From positions 1 through 64,000 of the forward strand of contig LLCB01000311.1 of assembly GCA_001414345.1 (NCBI GenBank): DNA of 64,000 bases, given 5' to 3'. The stretch is from Hymenoscyphus infarciens. Its lineage: Eukaryota > Ascomycota > Leotiomycetes > Helotiales > Helotiaceae. Numbering within the stretch: position 1 is the first letter of the stretch; the number at the start of each line of letters is the position of its first letter. The translations under genes were made by a program, and so were the position numbers. The notes beneath the pieces were generated by a model. That model was not told the DNA's origin, did no database searches, and saw only the letters and a program-made list of their open reading frames with translations. Shown piece after piece: positions 24,660 through 35,976 of the stretch.

Positions 24660-25136
24660 ATTAGTTATCTACTAAGAGCTTATTTAGCTTATATATATCT
24701 AAGATATATACTACTAAAAAATAAGAGGTAAAAGATATATATATACTAATTCTATATATATACTAGTGTTTAATATATATATTTAAAAGTAATTTTAAAT
24801 CGCTTATTTAACCTTATATATCTTATTATATATATAAATAGAATATATACTACTAAAAAAAGATTTAGACTTCTAGAGATATAAATCTTTAAAAGTTTAT
24901 CTATATCTTTTATCTACTCTACTATTTAGTACTAGGTAGTATATTATAGCTCTACTCTATCTCTTATATACTAATATATATACTAATATTTATACTATAA
25001 GCTAAATAATTACTTAGTATAATAAGAAATAATTAATAATATATACTAACTTATATAAGATTACTATTTAAGATATCTTATTAGATATCTATATATATAT
25101 ATTTAAATAATTTCTATAAGCTAAATAAGCTCTAAA
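24660..25136. repeat. Left arm of internal inverted duplication
   Basis: The arm runs from about TTAGTTATCTACTAAGAGC through AAGCTCTAAA near 25135 and matches the reverse complement of 26805-27262, for example TTAACCTTATATATCTTA and AATAATATATACTAACTTAT. Both arms are RIP-mutated but still clearly alignable by eye. Confidence 0.8.
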
Positions 25137-27399
25137 TTATTTATAAAAATACTCTTTTTATAATACTATACTATTTATACTTTAAAAGTATTAAAAGATA
25201 AAGAGAGAAAATAACTATATTAAGAGAAGAGTATATAGTTCTTAGTCTAGATTTTATTTAGTTAACTAATAAATATAATAAGCTATCTCTTTAAAGTATT
25301 AAGATATAGACTTATATCAATACTTATATTAATACTTATTTTAGAGCTATTATCTAGTATTATTTAAAGGTTTTAATATATATATTAATTAGTAATTTAT
25401 TAGTATCTTATTAACTATACTTAGATAAAAATTATACTAAGATTTTTTAAAGTAGATTATAAGAGTAAACTACTATTATATATTAAAGTTTATTATAGTA
25501 TATTAAGATTATATAATTTTATAGTTCTTAGCTTATATAATTACTTTATATTTAGTAAAAGTATAAGAAACGTCTATATTAAATTATAATAAGAGAAACT
25601 AGAGTAAGTCTTACTTATTTCCTTATCTTATATTTCTTAACTAGTAAGAAGTAGCTATTAAACTTACTTACTACTTTATTTAAAATAAGTATTTAATAGC
25701 TTATCTAGTTATTTAAAAAGATTAAACTAATATCTAGTTAAGAATATTTCTTAGAACTTATTAGAGCTAGCTAGTATTATATAGATAGCTAGTAAGACTA
25801 GATAGCTCTATTATTTCTTTATATAGATTAAATCTATTTTAAAGTTTAAGAATATATAAAAACTTAGAATATATATTATATTTAAAAGGATAATATCTAG
25901 TCCTATTATATTTCTAATAAACCTAATAAACTATAGTAATTCTCTCTTTTAAAAGTTTACTTTTCTAAGACTCTAATTCTATAGCTATACTAAGAATTAT
26001 TAAATAAATATAAAGAGATATAAAACAAGTAAAAACTCTTCTTTTTTAGCTTTTTACTTATATATATAACTTACTTACTACTTTTTAGATATTAATAAAT
26101 ATATTCTTTAAGTAACTATTAATTAGTATAATAAAACTCTTATCTTTATAGGTTTTAGTTAAAATATTATTAATAGTAGTATAACTAATAGTACTTGATT
26201 AAAGATATATATATATATATTTAAGCGTCTTTAGCTTATATTATAAGACTATATTTTCTTAGATATATTACCTATTCTAAAAGAACCTAGTATATTATAA
26301 AGTAGATATAAATATACTAAGATAAGAGATAAGCTTTTAAAAGATTTACTAGTACTAAATTAAGAGTATTTAAAGTATATATAAGTAAGTAAGCTTAAGA
26401 GAAAACGTTAAAAGAACCTTCTTATATCTCTATTTATAGTATAGTCTAATACTAGTAGAGATCTAGATCTAAATTCTAACTTAAGATAATTTACTTTACT
26501 CTATCTTTTCTAATATTTAAAAAACTATTAAAGTAAAGTATTTTTCTTTTATTTTAATACCTTTTTTTATATTTTATAACTTCTTTACTCTTAGTACTAA
26601 GATAGTATAAATACTATAAGAATTAGACTACTTATAATAATATTAAGATTTCTATTTAAATAAAAAAGGTTTATTAAATAAAAAGAGAAAATAAAGCTAT
26701 TATTCTCGATATATAATAGTAGTAGTTAGTAATTAGATCTAACGCTTATATAAGTAGTTCTTTTATATAAAATTCTTTAAGAAAACTCTTTTATAACTAA
26801 TTTCTTTAGAGCTTATCTAGCTTATCTAAAGTAGTTAAATATATATATAAATATTTAATAAGATACTTTAAATAGTAATCTTATATAAGTTAGTATATAT
26901 TATTAATTATTTCTTAATATATTAAGTAAACGTTTAGCTTATAGTATATATCCTAGTATATATCCTAGTATATATCCTTATATATAGTATAGATAGGTAT
27001 CTTAATAGTAGTAAAAAAACATATATATATAAAGTTTTAAAGATTTATATCTCTAGAGATCTAAAACCTTTTTTAGTAGTATATATCTTAATTATATATA
27101 TACTAAGATATATAAGGTTAAACGAGGGATATATATTACTTTTAAATATATATACTAAATACTAGTATATATATATAATTAGTATATATATATATATATT
27201 ATCTTCTTATTTTTAGTAGTATATATCCTAGATATATATAAGCTAAATAGACTCTTATCTAAACTTACTCTTTATTACTTATCTAATTAGTTTAATTAAG
27301 TAATAAAAGCTTTTTAAAAATTTAAAGATTTTATGTTTTGTGTTTTATGTTTTGTGTTTTCGCATTAGCTAACTGCCTGCTAAAGTCCTCCGTACATGT

Positions 27400-27835
27400 T
27401 GTAGGGTACAGGTGACCTATCACTTGTATAATTCTTAGCTCGTGCCAATCTTTAGACGTTTTTACCACACATAAGAGATAGCTTCACACATCATATGAGC
27501 CCTGTCATAAGTCTGTAATTAGTGATACTTCTCTTATGCTACATCCCACTAAAACGCCACACGCCACACGTACAAACTTTCAAGGCTCAAGCTGAAAGCA
27601 AATACCTATTTCGTGAAAATTATCGTAGAATATTTGAGATGCTGGAATGAAAATTTTCTTTCTTATTTTGATAAAGGGGCTGCTTCATTGTCTCCTGGTC
27701 CCTGGATTTGGAAAGATAAAAAAACTACTGCGTTCTTTCCCAGGCCAAATATTGTATACCATCCACCCCTGTCATGATTATAACCTGGTCTAATTTCATA
27801 CAATCCTCAATTGGGGCTTGATGACTAACACGCTA
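27400..27835. other. Intergenic, downstream of SNF2-RING gene
   Basis: About 435 bp of balanced DNA between the TIR element and the helicase stop. If a final 39-nt intron at about 27873-27835 is spliced instead of read through, the helicase would end a few codons later within this stretch. Nothing else is seen. Confidence 0.5.
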
Positions 27836-30800
27836 TTAGATTTGGTATAGTGAAAGGGAATTTGAACTTACACCGAGTAGTTGTGGATCACCAATACCCT
27901 GTGTAGAAAGTCTTCGATCAAAGCCTTTATATGCAAGCTGAAGTTTATTCTTTTGCCCAGACTCCACTTTCTAAAATCAAGATCAGTTAAGAAAATTGAG
28001 AACTAAAGCCCCACTGACCTCTTCTATCGTGTTTGCCATAATGTAACGTATCACGGTCACTTGTTTTGTTTGACCAAGCCTAAGTATTCGACCAATGGCC
28101 TGATTTTCGACCGAAGGATTCCATTGGGGCTCTAGAAGATAAATTCGGTTTGCAAAAGAGAGATTGTTCAATCTGTATTGTAAGCTTGCTTTTCTAGAGA
28201 AGACTGATAAAAAAAAGCTTGGAAGGCGACTTACCCCACAGCGCCAGTCCCAAGCGTCATAAGAATAACCCTCAGATCAGTTTTATCACGAAATTCTGAT
28301 AGAGCCTCTTTCTTTTTGCTGAGCGATATAGAACCATCAATGCGACAATATTGGACGCCACTGAGTTCAAATAAGTCGCCGACTAAATCGAGGGTTTTCC
28401 TCCAGAAGGAGAAAACAATGCTGAAATTTATATTAGCATCTGTTCCTACGCCTTCTTTAAGTTAAACCAACCTTTTGTCTTGAAGATGAGCTTGAACATC
28501 TTTCAGCAACTCCATTAGCTTGGATGGGTACTCCTTCCGTGGCGGGGCTTTCTTGGGAGCTGGTGAATAATGTCTGTACTCTTGAGCCAAATCTCTACCA
28601 ATCCCGTGGCTATCCAAACAGAATGGACACTCTCCCCTACGTTTCCCGAACTCTCTCAAGGCATCATCGTATTGAGCTCTGCATTCGCTGCAGACCAATC
28701 GAGAACACCTCGTGAGCAAAACGAAGTCAGAAGCTTCCAAACCACCAAGCGAAACAATATCGCATGAGCAATACTTACAGATGTTCTCTCCTGCTTGTTG
28801 GAAAAAACTCAAAATTTCTTCGGGGTCTCCAGGACGGGATGATGTGGGAGACACTTCTAATGGCAATCCGTTGTTGCAAAATAGTCGCAGTTGAAGCAAG
28901 GCTTGGACTTCAGATTGATGTGTCTCGATGGTGAGATTCATTCTTTTCGCATTCTCGAGAGCATTTTCAAACTTGTGTTGGAGACCACGATATTGTTCCT
29001 GCTCAAAGGCTGTGAGTTGCAGCCTTTTTTCCTCTCGCTTAAGAGCAGATAGTTGAAGAATGTTCTTGCTTCGTCTCAAGCAGATAGACCCAAGTAGAAG
29101 ACGCAGGTTTTTGTAATTGTTTTCGGGGTTCGATGTTGACTTTATTGGAAAAGTTGATTTGATGATGTATTTTCGGAAAATCGCGGGGTCGCTTAACATG
29201 GGAACGCCTAGGAAAGTGACAAGGGAGCCCAAATCTGCTAAGGTGTTTTGAATAGGTGTACCGCTGAGGCACCAACGAATGTAAGCTGGGATTCTTTTGA
29301 CAGCTCCGAATTGTTTGGACGACATATTTCGTATCACATGTGCTGGGAAGTTAGTGAGAGTGACGGGGGGTGAATTATCGAGAATACCTTCATCGACAAT
29401 CATTCTGTACCAATAGATGCTCTCCAAAACAGTTCTACACCTATGAATATCTGCAGCAAGGGTTCCGTAAGTGGTAAGAACAACTTCGTAATGAGTCAAA
29501 GTCTGCGGATCGTTGGTTCTTGTATGGCCGTGATACTTGCAGTAATTGATAGCCCCGTGGATTATATGTCTAAGAGCTTTAGTAATATGCACGTACCAGT
29601 TTAACAAAATACAAACTTCTCAATCTGTTCAATCCAGGTATCTAGAAGTACTAATCTGCATTAGAAATAATACCATGCAAGGCAAATCTATTTTCACTCA
29701 CAGGCCGAAGGTACAATGATTAGCGTACTTTTTGAGTTCTGTGGTAGTCCCTTAAAACCACCAGAGGAGCCTTCTGTGATGAGACCTTGACTAGCAAACT
29801 CGCCAGCTTGGCGATGAGAACTTAAAATGACAGCAAGCATCGTTAAGGATTTTCCAAGGCCCATATCATCAGCTAAAACTCCGCCTCGAAAGTCCCTTTG
29901 AACAGGACTTTTTGCGCCTGTGATCGTATGGCGATAACTAAGAGTGAATATTAGGGATAACCCGCCTCAAAAATGTGGAAGTTAGATATGTTTGCAGACC
30001 TCTGAATTTCATCACTGGATGTATGTTTCTCCCAAAGCGAAACCGAAGGATGCGAAGTCATTGTCTCGCGTCTTGTGACGAAGTCAATAGCCTCTTTTTG
30101 ATGGCTAAATAGTTTAATACCGTGTGGAATGATGCAATGAAGTACATTTACCTCAGCAATTTAGTCTTGACCCCATAGCTATCAAAGTCATCTTTAAGAT
30201 ACCAATGGACAATAAATTCCCCAAATAACTTATCAAGGTCAAGAAACTGTTCCCGCATAATTGGCTCTGGACTGAGAACATGACACTGACTCGTAAGAGT
30301 TGAGTTTTCACTAGAAGAACCGGAAACTACCTGTTGGATTTGTTTCATTTCTGGAAGATGAAGATATTGCGGGTTCTCGTAAGGGAGTTCGGTTGTGTCT
30401 GGTGATGGTGGCTGTAGAAATAGTCCACCTTGAGACAATTCTCTTGCGACAGTGTCTAACACAGACCGTGGGCCGGAAATATTTATGTCAAGAAGAACAC
30501 AGGGCATTTTTGAGCCCCCATACTCAGATATCTCCCTTCGCTCCCAATTATCGTAGCTAAGTATCGCAACAAAATTTAATGTTTGCCGGCAAGATATTTC
30601 GCAGAGTGCCCGTGAAATTTTTCTGTTGAGAAGACCAAGGCGCTGTGTTCTGTGCAGTTGAATTTCGCAATGATTCTCGTAGAACAAAACATTGAGTGCG
30701 AGAAACATGTGGACCCGAGGTTTTATCATGTTCGGTCGAAAGTCTTCTACAGTCAAACGTTCCTTCGCAAAACCTTTGTCTAGCCGAGTTGGTACACGAC

Positions 30801-31275
30801 AAATCTATAATGTTAGTTGAAGCTACCAAAACTAGAGCAGATATTGACCTACCGTCCCGAAACACACATGGGTGGTTGTTGCAAGCTTTTCTTCGGGGTC
30901 TGAAATCCCCTCCTCCGTACGCTGAGTTGTATTTGACAAGGGAACCAAAATACCCCCTAAACTGACGGGGTTATATTGCAAAGGTGCAAGGAAATTCGTA
31001 GTTCCAAAGTCTGGTCCGGCGGTTGTGAACGCATGTTCCCATTCAAGGTCCAGATTGGAAGCCTCACCGTCCTGCCAAACTGTTGTGTATTCCTCAGCAT
31101 CAGTACCGGAGTTTGCCGAAACAGAAAAGAAATTTGGTTGACTATCTATCAATTTGGGCAAGGACCCATCTTGTAGGTGCCCTCCGTCCTCGCTACCCCA
31201 CAGCAAGCGTTTTTCCGAGGGAAAACAAAGTTCTGTATCACGATCCCTCGACCGTGGACGCTTTGGATTTGACAT
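27836..31275 (-). CDS. SNF2-family ATPase with internal RING finger (Rad5/HLTF-like)
   Basis: Nine predicted exons: 31275-30853, 30804-30152, 30104-30000, 29937-29702, 29650-29617, 29569-28472, 28420-28235, 28172-28019, 27970-27836; 1,007 residues. A DNA-dependent ATPase that probably remodels DNA-protein complexes in repair or chromatin. Motif I is LADDMGLGKS, motif II region EGILDNSPP (DEGI, Walker B variant of DEAH), motif III CLSGTPIQN, motif V GTGAVGLNNLSFANR and motif VI NQAIGRILRLGQTKQV. A C3HC4-type RING (CKYC..CSRLVCSEC..CPFC) lies near residues 747-805 between the two ATPase lobes, the Rad5/Rad16/HLTF layout implying ubiquitin E3 activity. No clear HIRAN domain is seen N-terminally. 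In motif VI the usual HRIGQ reads GRILRLGQ. Exon 5 is only 34 nt and uses a GTTTGT donor. The start follows a poor context and could lie further upstream in frame. Confidence 0.85.
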
Positions 31276-31740
31276 CGTCGCTTTTCTCTCTTCGCTCTGT
31301 TGTTTTATAGCACAATAATGTTGAAGAACCCCATCTGCTACACCCAGTATTCGAGATAGCGTTGGACCGCCTTCGGGGATGCTTCTGTGGTTTACGATGC
31401 CTGCGCAGTCTTGTAGGGTGCTTTCCTTCTCAATCGTCCAAACGATAGCCCAAATAGATACAAAATTGGTGAATATCAAGCTGAAAATAGAATTTGAGCG
31501 AAGGACTAGTACATGGACTTCCGGTACATATACTGGCGAAGAACTCGAAAGATGAGGTTGTAATCATCGGCTATTTTCAGCTCTGCCAACTGTGGTTACA
31601 CAAAAAGCAAATTGCTGATGTGACAGCCTCGCCACCTCAGCCACTGTCTGATGATCCCCATTTTTTAGCGCCGTTGACTTCCGTGATCAACTTTCGCAGC
31701 GTCACTGTCGAAGCCGTAACCATCCAATAACTTTTGCCTG
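31276..31740. promoter_or_regulatory. Bidirectional promoter between SNF2-RING and NACHT genes
   Basis: The two start codons face away from each other 465 bp apart, so this short region must carry both promoters unless one gene uses an upstream start; the helicase frame stays open leftwards to about 31479. No TATA box or known operator was identified. Confidence 0.55.
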
Positions 31741-34700
31741 ATGGAGTCCGCAAAGGCGAAGTTCGAGAGAGCTAGGGATGTCTTCAGGGACGATACAAAG
31801 CTGAAGAAGGATGAGCTGACGCATCTTGAGAATACCGGGCTCCGAGAGCTTCTGGAAGCCATAAATTCGATACAGGAAAAGCAGGCCACAGACAGAACCT
31901 TGATGTATATGAAACGCTTGGATCCGTTTCTGAGGGCGATTCAGGACTATGGAAAAGCCCTAGAAGTGGTTCTAGACGCTTCTGACTTCATGTATTTCAT
32001 CTGGGTAGGGTGCACCAAAGGAGCGATTATATTTACTTTACAGAAACCGCTGACATTTTACTAGGGACCTATGAAATATGTTTTGCTGGTAATACAAGAC
32101 TGTTTAAGAAGAACTCAGACAAAAAAACTCACCATTAATAGGTTGCTTCCACATACCCAGACGCGCTAAACTCGCTTCTCGGCGCATACCAAAGGATCGG
32201 AGAGCAACTTCCGCAGTTTCAACAGCACCAAGAACCCTTTTCAAGAAACCCTTTTATGGGAGATTATCTATTTCTAGTCTATGAAGATCTTCTTGAATTT
32301 CACCAAGCAGCTTTGAAGTACTTCAAACAACGAAGTCATTCTCCTTCCTCAAACTTAGAGGATTTTACTGATAAGATAATAGTGTGGAGACATCTTTTTC
32401 ATGCCACATGGGAAGTTTTCTACAAGAAAACAGAATCTCTTAAAATCCAAGTGCAACAGCACAAGCAACTCATAGAAAACTGGGCTACAGAGGAGGATAT
32501 TGAGAAAAATCGAAAAGCGCGTGAATTGGAAGAAGCAAAAGCGCTAAAGGTCAAAGAATCTTTTACAGCTCAGCGACGCTCCAGAATTATGCAGTGGTTA
32601 TCACCAGCAAATTCAGATCTCTTCCAAGAAAGCTGTTTGAGGGAAAGATCAGAGTATCCTGCCGCTGGACAATGGCTTTTGAACGACGAAAGGTTTCAGC
32701 AATGGTTTCACCCCGATTTTTGCTCACATCCTTTGATTTGGCTAAGTGGAATACCAGGTGCAGGTATTCGAATTATATTCCATAGAGTGATCACATTGGT
32801 TAACTAGATAATAGGAAAAACCGTGTTGGCATCCCTGGTTGTCGACGAGGCGCGGAAGCTACCAGATACCACCGTAGTTTTTTTCTATTGCAAGTTTGGA
32901 GATGACTCACGAAATAATTTTCTTTCCGTAGCTCGAGGGATACTCTCCCAGTTACTGAAACATGAGAGTCACGAAGACAGTCTCCTACTTTACGTTGAGG
33001 ATGAGGCTTCTAGAAGTGGGGAGACTGTCCTTGGAAGTTCGAAATTGGCAGGACAACTACTCGGAATGGCGTTGAAATGTTTCAGAAAAACATACATCAT
33101 TCTTGATGGAATTGATGAATGCCAAAGTCGTGATGAACGCAAAGATATTTCGACTTGGTTTCGTCAACTCGTGGACGAACTTCCGAAAGAAGATATGGCT
33201 ACCATTCGCTGTATGTTTGTAAGTCAGGACGACGGAATTGCACGTAAAGACCTTTCCATGATGCCATCGATAAAGTTATTGCAGAAAAGCAGCACCAGTG
33301 ATATACAAGCATTTGCAAATGTTTGGCAACAACGGATTGAGAACCGACATGCGACACATTGCGATATTACAGATCTAGTAACCGGCAACTCTCAAGGTAA
33401 GTTATGTTCACTTCTTCTTTAATATGGAATTAACGTGTTTCGATGTAAAGGGATATTTTTATATGCAAAAATGGTTCTTTCTAACCTTTATGAACAACCA
33501 TCGTCGGCTGCACTGAGGGAGCAGATAGTCTCAAGCCGGTTCCCTCGGAACCTTGAAGAAGCGTAAGTACATCAATATCAGAGTAGAACAATTTTCGTCT
33601 AACCACTTCTCTTTACAAGTTATGAGAGTATTCTTGATCGAGTAATAAATCGCAGTTCTAGAAAACACGGGCAGGCAGTCGCTAAGCTTTTAGGATGGAT
33701 TGCATATGCAAAGCGACCATTAGAATGGCATGAGCTCCAAGGAGCTCACATTATTGATATTGAAAGTCACACAATAAGTCCGGGGAAGCGGATGCTTCGT
33801 GATAATTGGGGATCTACTTGTGGACATTTAGCCGAAATACGCATGGATGGTTCTGTAGATTTCGTGCACAGAACAACCAGAGAGTTAGTTTCATTCTGTT
33901 ATCCAAACTATAGAGCATTTTCTAACGAAGTTTTGGCAGATACCTGCGTCAAAGCCGACACATTAACTCTGCATGGGTTGAGTACGATCTTGCTGTTCTT
34001 AGCATGTCTTACCTCACTTTCCCAGAAATTTCCCTCAGAGCACAAGGGTCCGTTGAGAGAAACATTCTACAGGGCTTATTCTCTTTCTATGAATATTCTG
34101 TTGTTTTTTGGATCTCACATCTCGAGACTGCGCTCTCTGGAGATACAAAAAAAAAGCCTATAGACCAGCTCGCTGGGGAGATTGAAAGGTTTCTGGGGGT
34201 ACACGCAAAGCATTCTCCTTCACAAGGCGCATATGTTGCTACAAACACGCAGCTTCAGAAATTACAGCCTCTCAAGGAATACAGTTGTTATGGCAGGCTC
34301 ACTCAAGCTATAATCAGCACCCGGAAACAGCTTAGTCGATATACCAAGACCACTTTTGAAACCGACGTACTCACAATATCTTCCGTTACTAGTCGTTTCC
34401 GGTTCCATCTGGAGAACCTGACTTCTAAACACGTTGAACTTAGAGAGTTGACGGAATATTACGGGGCCAATTGGTACAAATGCTCCAGACTCGGTTGCCA
34501 GTACTTTCATCAAGGTTTCACTTCTATGGAACATCGTGATCAACACGTAGAAAGGCATGAACGGCCTTTCTTTTGCACCTCTCAAGAATGCCAACAAATG
34601 GAATTAGGATACACTACTTTGAAAGAACTTCAAGAACATGTGTTCGGCATCCATGGTAAAGGGGTTCCGTCTGATCTAGAATTTCCAGAATCACCAACGG

Positions 34701-35791
34701 TCAAGAAAACACCAATCCATCCTCTGAAATTTAAGTGCGACCTTTGTTCTAAAAGCTTCACACGAGCTTTTAATTTACAAAGCCACATGAGATCTCATAA
34801 TAATGAGAAGCCTTTTATCTGTACTGAATGTTACACGGCATTTTCTAGGCAAAACGACCTGAAGCGTCATTTGAAATTGCACGTGGGGGATAAAAGTTAC
34901 GTTTGCGAGGGTGTTCTAGCAAGTGGCGACAAATGGGGATGCGGACGAAGGTTTTCACGACCAGACAAACTAAGAGATCATCACAAAAGTTCAGCGGGCA
35001 TGAAATGCAGAAAACCGTTGCTAGAGGAAGAGGAAACTCTTAAGCGAAAGCTCACCCAAGAGGACAAGAAAAATCGATCAACTGGAATGGACTGGGACCA
35101 TAATATGACATGGGAGCCACTTCTGCTAGAAGACAAAATCAACGCATGGCCACCGCTAAAATCACCTATTGATCCGACTGGAGACATGCCTCCCCTTAAC
35201 CAAACAACCCAGAAAAGTGTATTGTATGTTGAGGGCGAACAAAGGCTGCAACAACCTCAACACCGCGAACAAGACTTAACCATTAAGACCACGAAGAAGT
35301 GGATATGTATTGAGCCACTAGAATCTGTCAGACACGCCAAGCCAGAAATGCCAGTCTCAAAATGCAAAACGTGCTCAGATCAAAGGAAATACAGCTCGTC
35401 CTACAACGCTGCTACTCATTTGCGACGGGTACACTTCAAACCGAGAAAGGGTAGAAAAAAGGGGCCCTCCAAAGAAAAAACTGAAGGCGGAGGAGATTGG
35501 CCTCCGATGTCTGAGTTGAATCACTGGATTAAGGAGACAGAGGACCCAGCTTACGAGCTGGACGTCATGGCGCATGGTGGAATGTTAGAGAGCGATGCGA
35601 TGTCTTCCCTTTGGCGTTCTGAACCTGAACTCATGACGGACTCTATGCTGGGCTTTTCATTGGATTTACCGCAGGCAGAGTTTTTTCAGTCAGTCGAATC
35701 AGACTACACGGGCTTCCTTGATTTTTCGAACACAGCCCAGGAAGGGGAATCTGGTAGGACTAACAGCTTCTTTGAGGGACTCGAACTTTGA
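31741..35791 (+). CDS. STAND protein: N-terminal fungal domain, NACHT ATPase, C2H2 zinc fingers
   Basis: Predicted exons 31741-32004, 32065-32088, 32142-32763, 32815-33396, 33451-33562, 33620-33947 and 33983-35791; 1,246 residues. Residues 1-200 match the helical domain common before fungal NACHT modules (I believe DUF7708; GPMKYVLLVASTY and LVYEDLLEFH). Walker A GIPGAGKT (about 299-306) is split by an intron; Walker B ILDGIDE is near 401. A winged-helix-like part follows (LLGWIAYAKRPLEWHEL, FVHRTTRELV). The C-terminal half carries C2H2 fingers from about residue 811: two irregular, then canonical ones at about 896 and 924, one expanded near 952 and one near 1105. Such proteins act as signal-dependent oligomeric switches; zinc fingers suggest a nucleic-acid or protein-binding output. 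The 35-nt intron at 33948-33982 restores frame but is very short, so a frameshift is an alternative. Head-to-head with the SNF2-RING gene. Confidence 0.82.
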
Positions 35792-35976
35792 ATTCATTGG
35801 GACATCTATAGAGTCAGAGCGTAACCAGTATGCATATAACAATTAGGGTTGGAAACTATTAGTAACGGGTTTGCAAATTATTTTGCCGATTACGAAAATT
35901 GGGAACTTCCCTCGCCTAGGGCCTGTGTAACTCCTAGCTCCAAGTTTAACAGTTCATGCTATGCCTTTGCTTTTAT

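Larger units (their letters stand above)
23576..27394. mobile_element. Complete TIR DNA transposon, RIP-degraded (3.8 kb)
   Basis: The element begins TACGGAGGACATTAGCAGGC and ends with the reverse complement (GTCCTCCGTA at 27385-27394). Terminal inverted repeats of about 115 bp match through the ACAAAACATAAAA tracts to CTTTTATTACTTAATTAA. The 5-bp CATGT flanks both sides (23571-23575 and 27395-27399). If the TA at each tip is counted as the duplication, a Tc1/mariner-like reading is possible. The outermost roughly 100 bp on each side keep CA/TG dinucleotides, while the interior is saturated with RIP-type TA and has no open frame. A second, RIP-mutated copy of the left end lies at about 23718-23812. 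Large internal inverted duplications pair about 24660-25136 with 26805-27262, and 23815-23893 with about 26655-26750. Superfamily not assigned. Confidence 0.88.
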
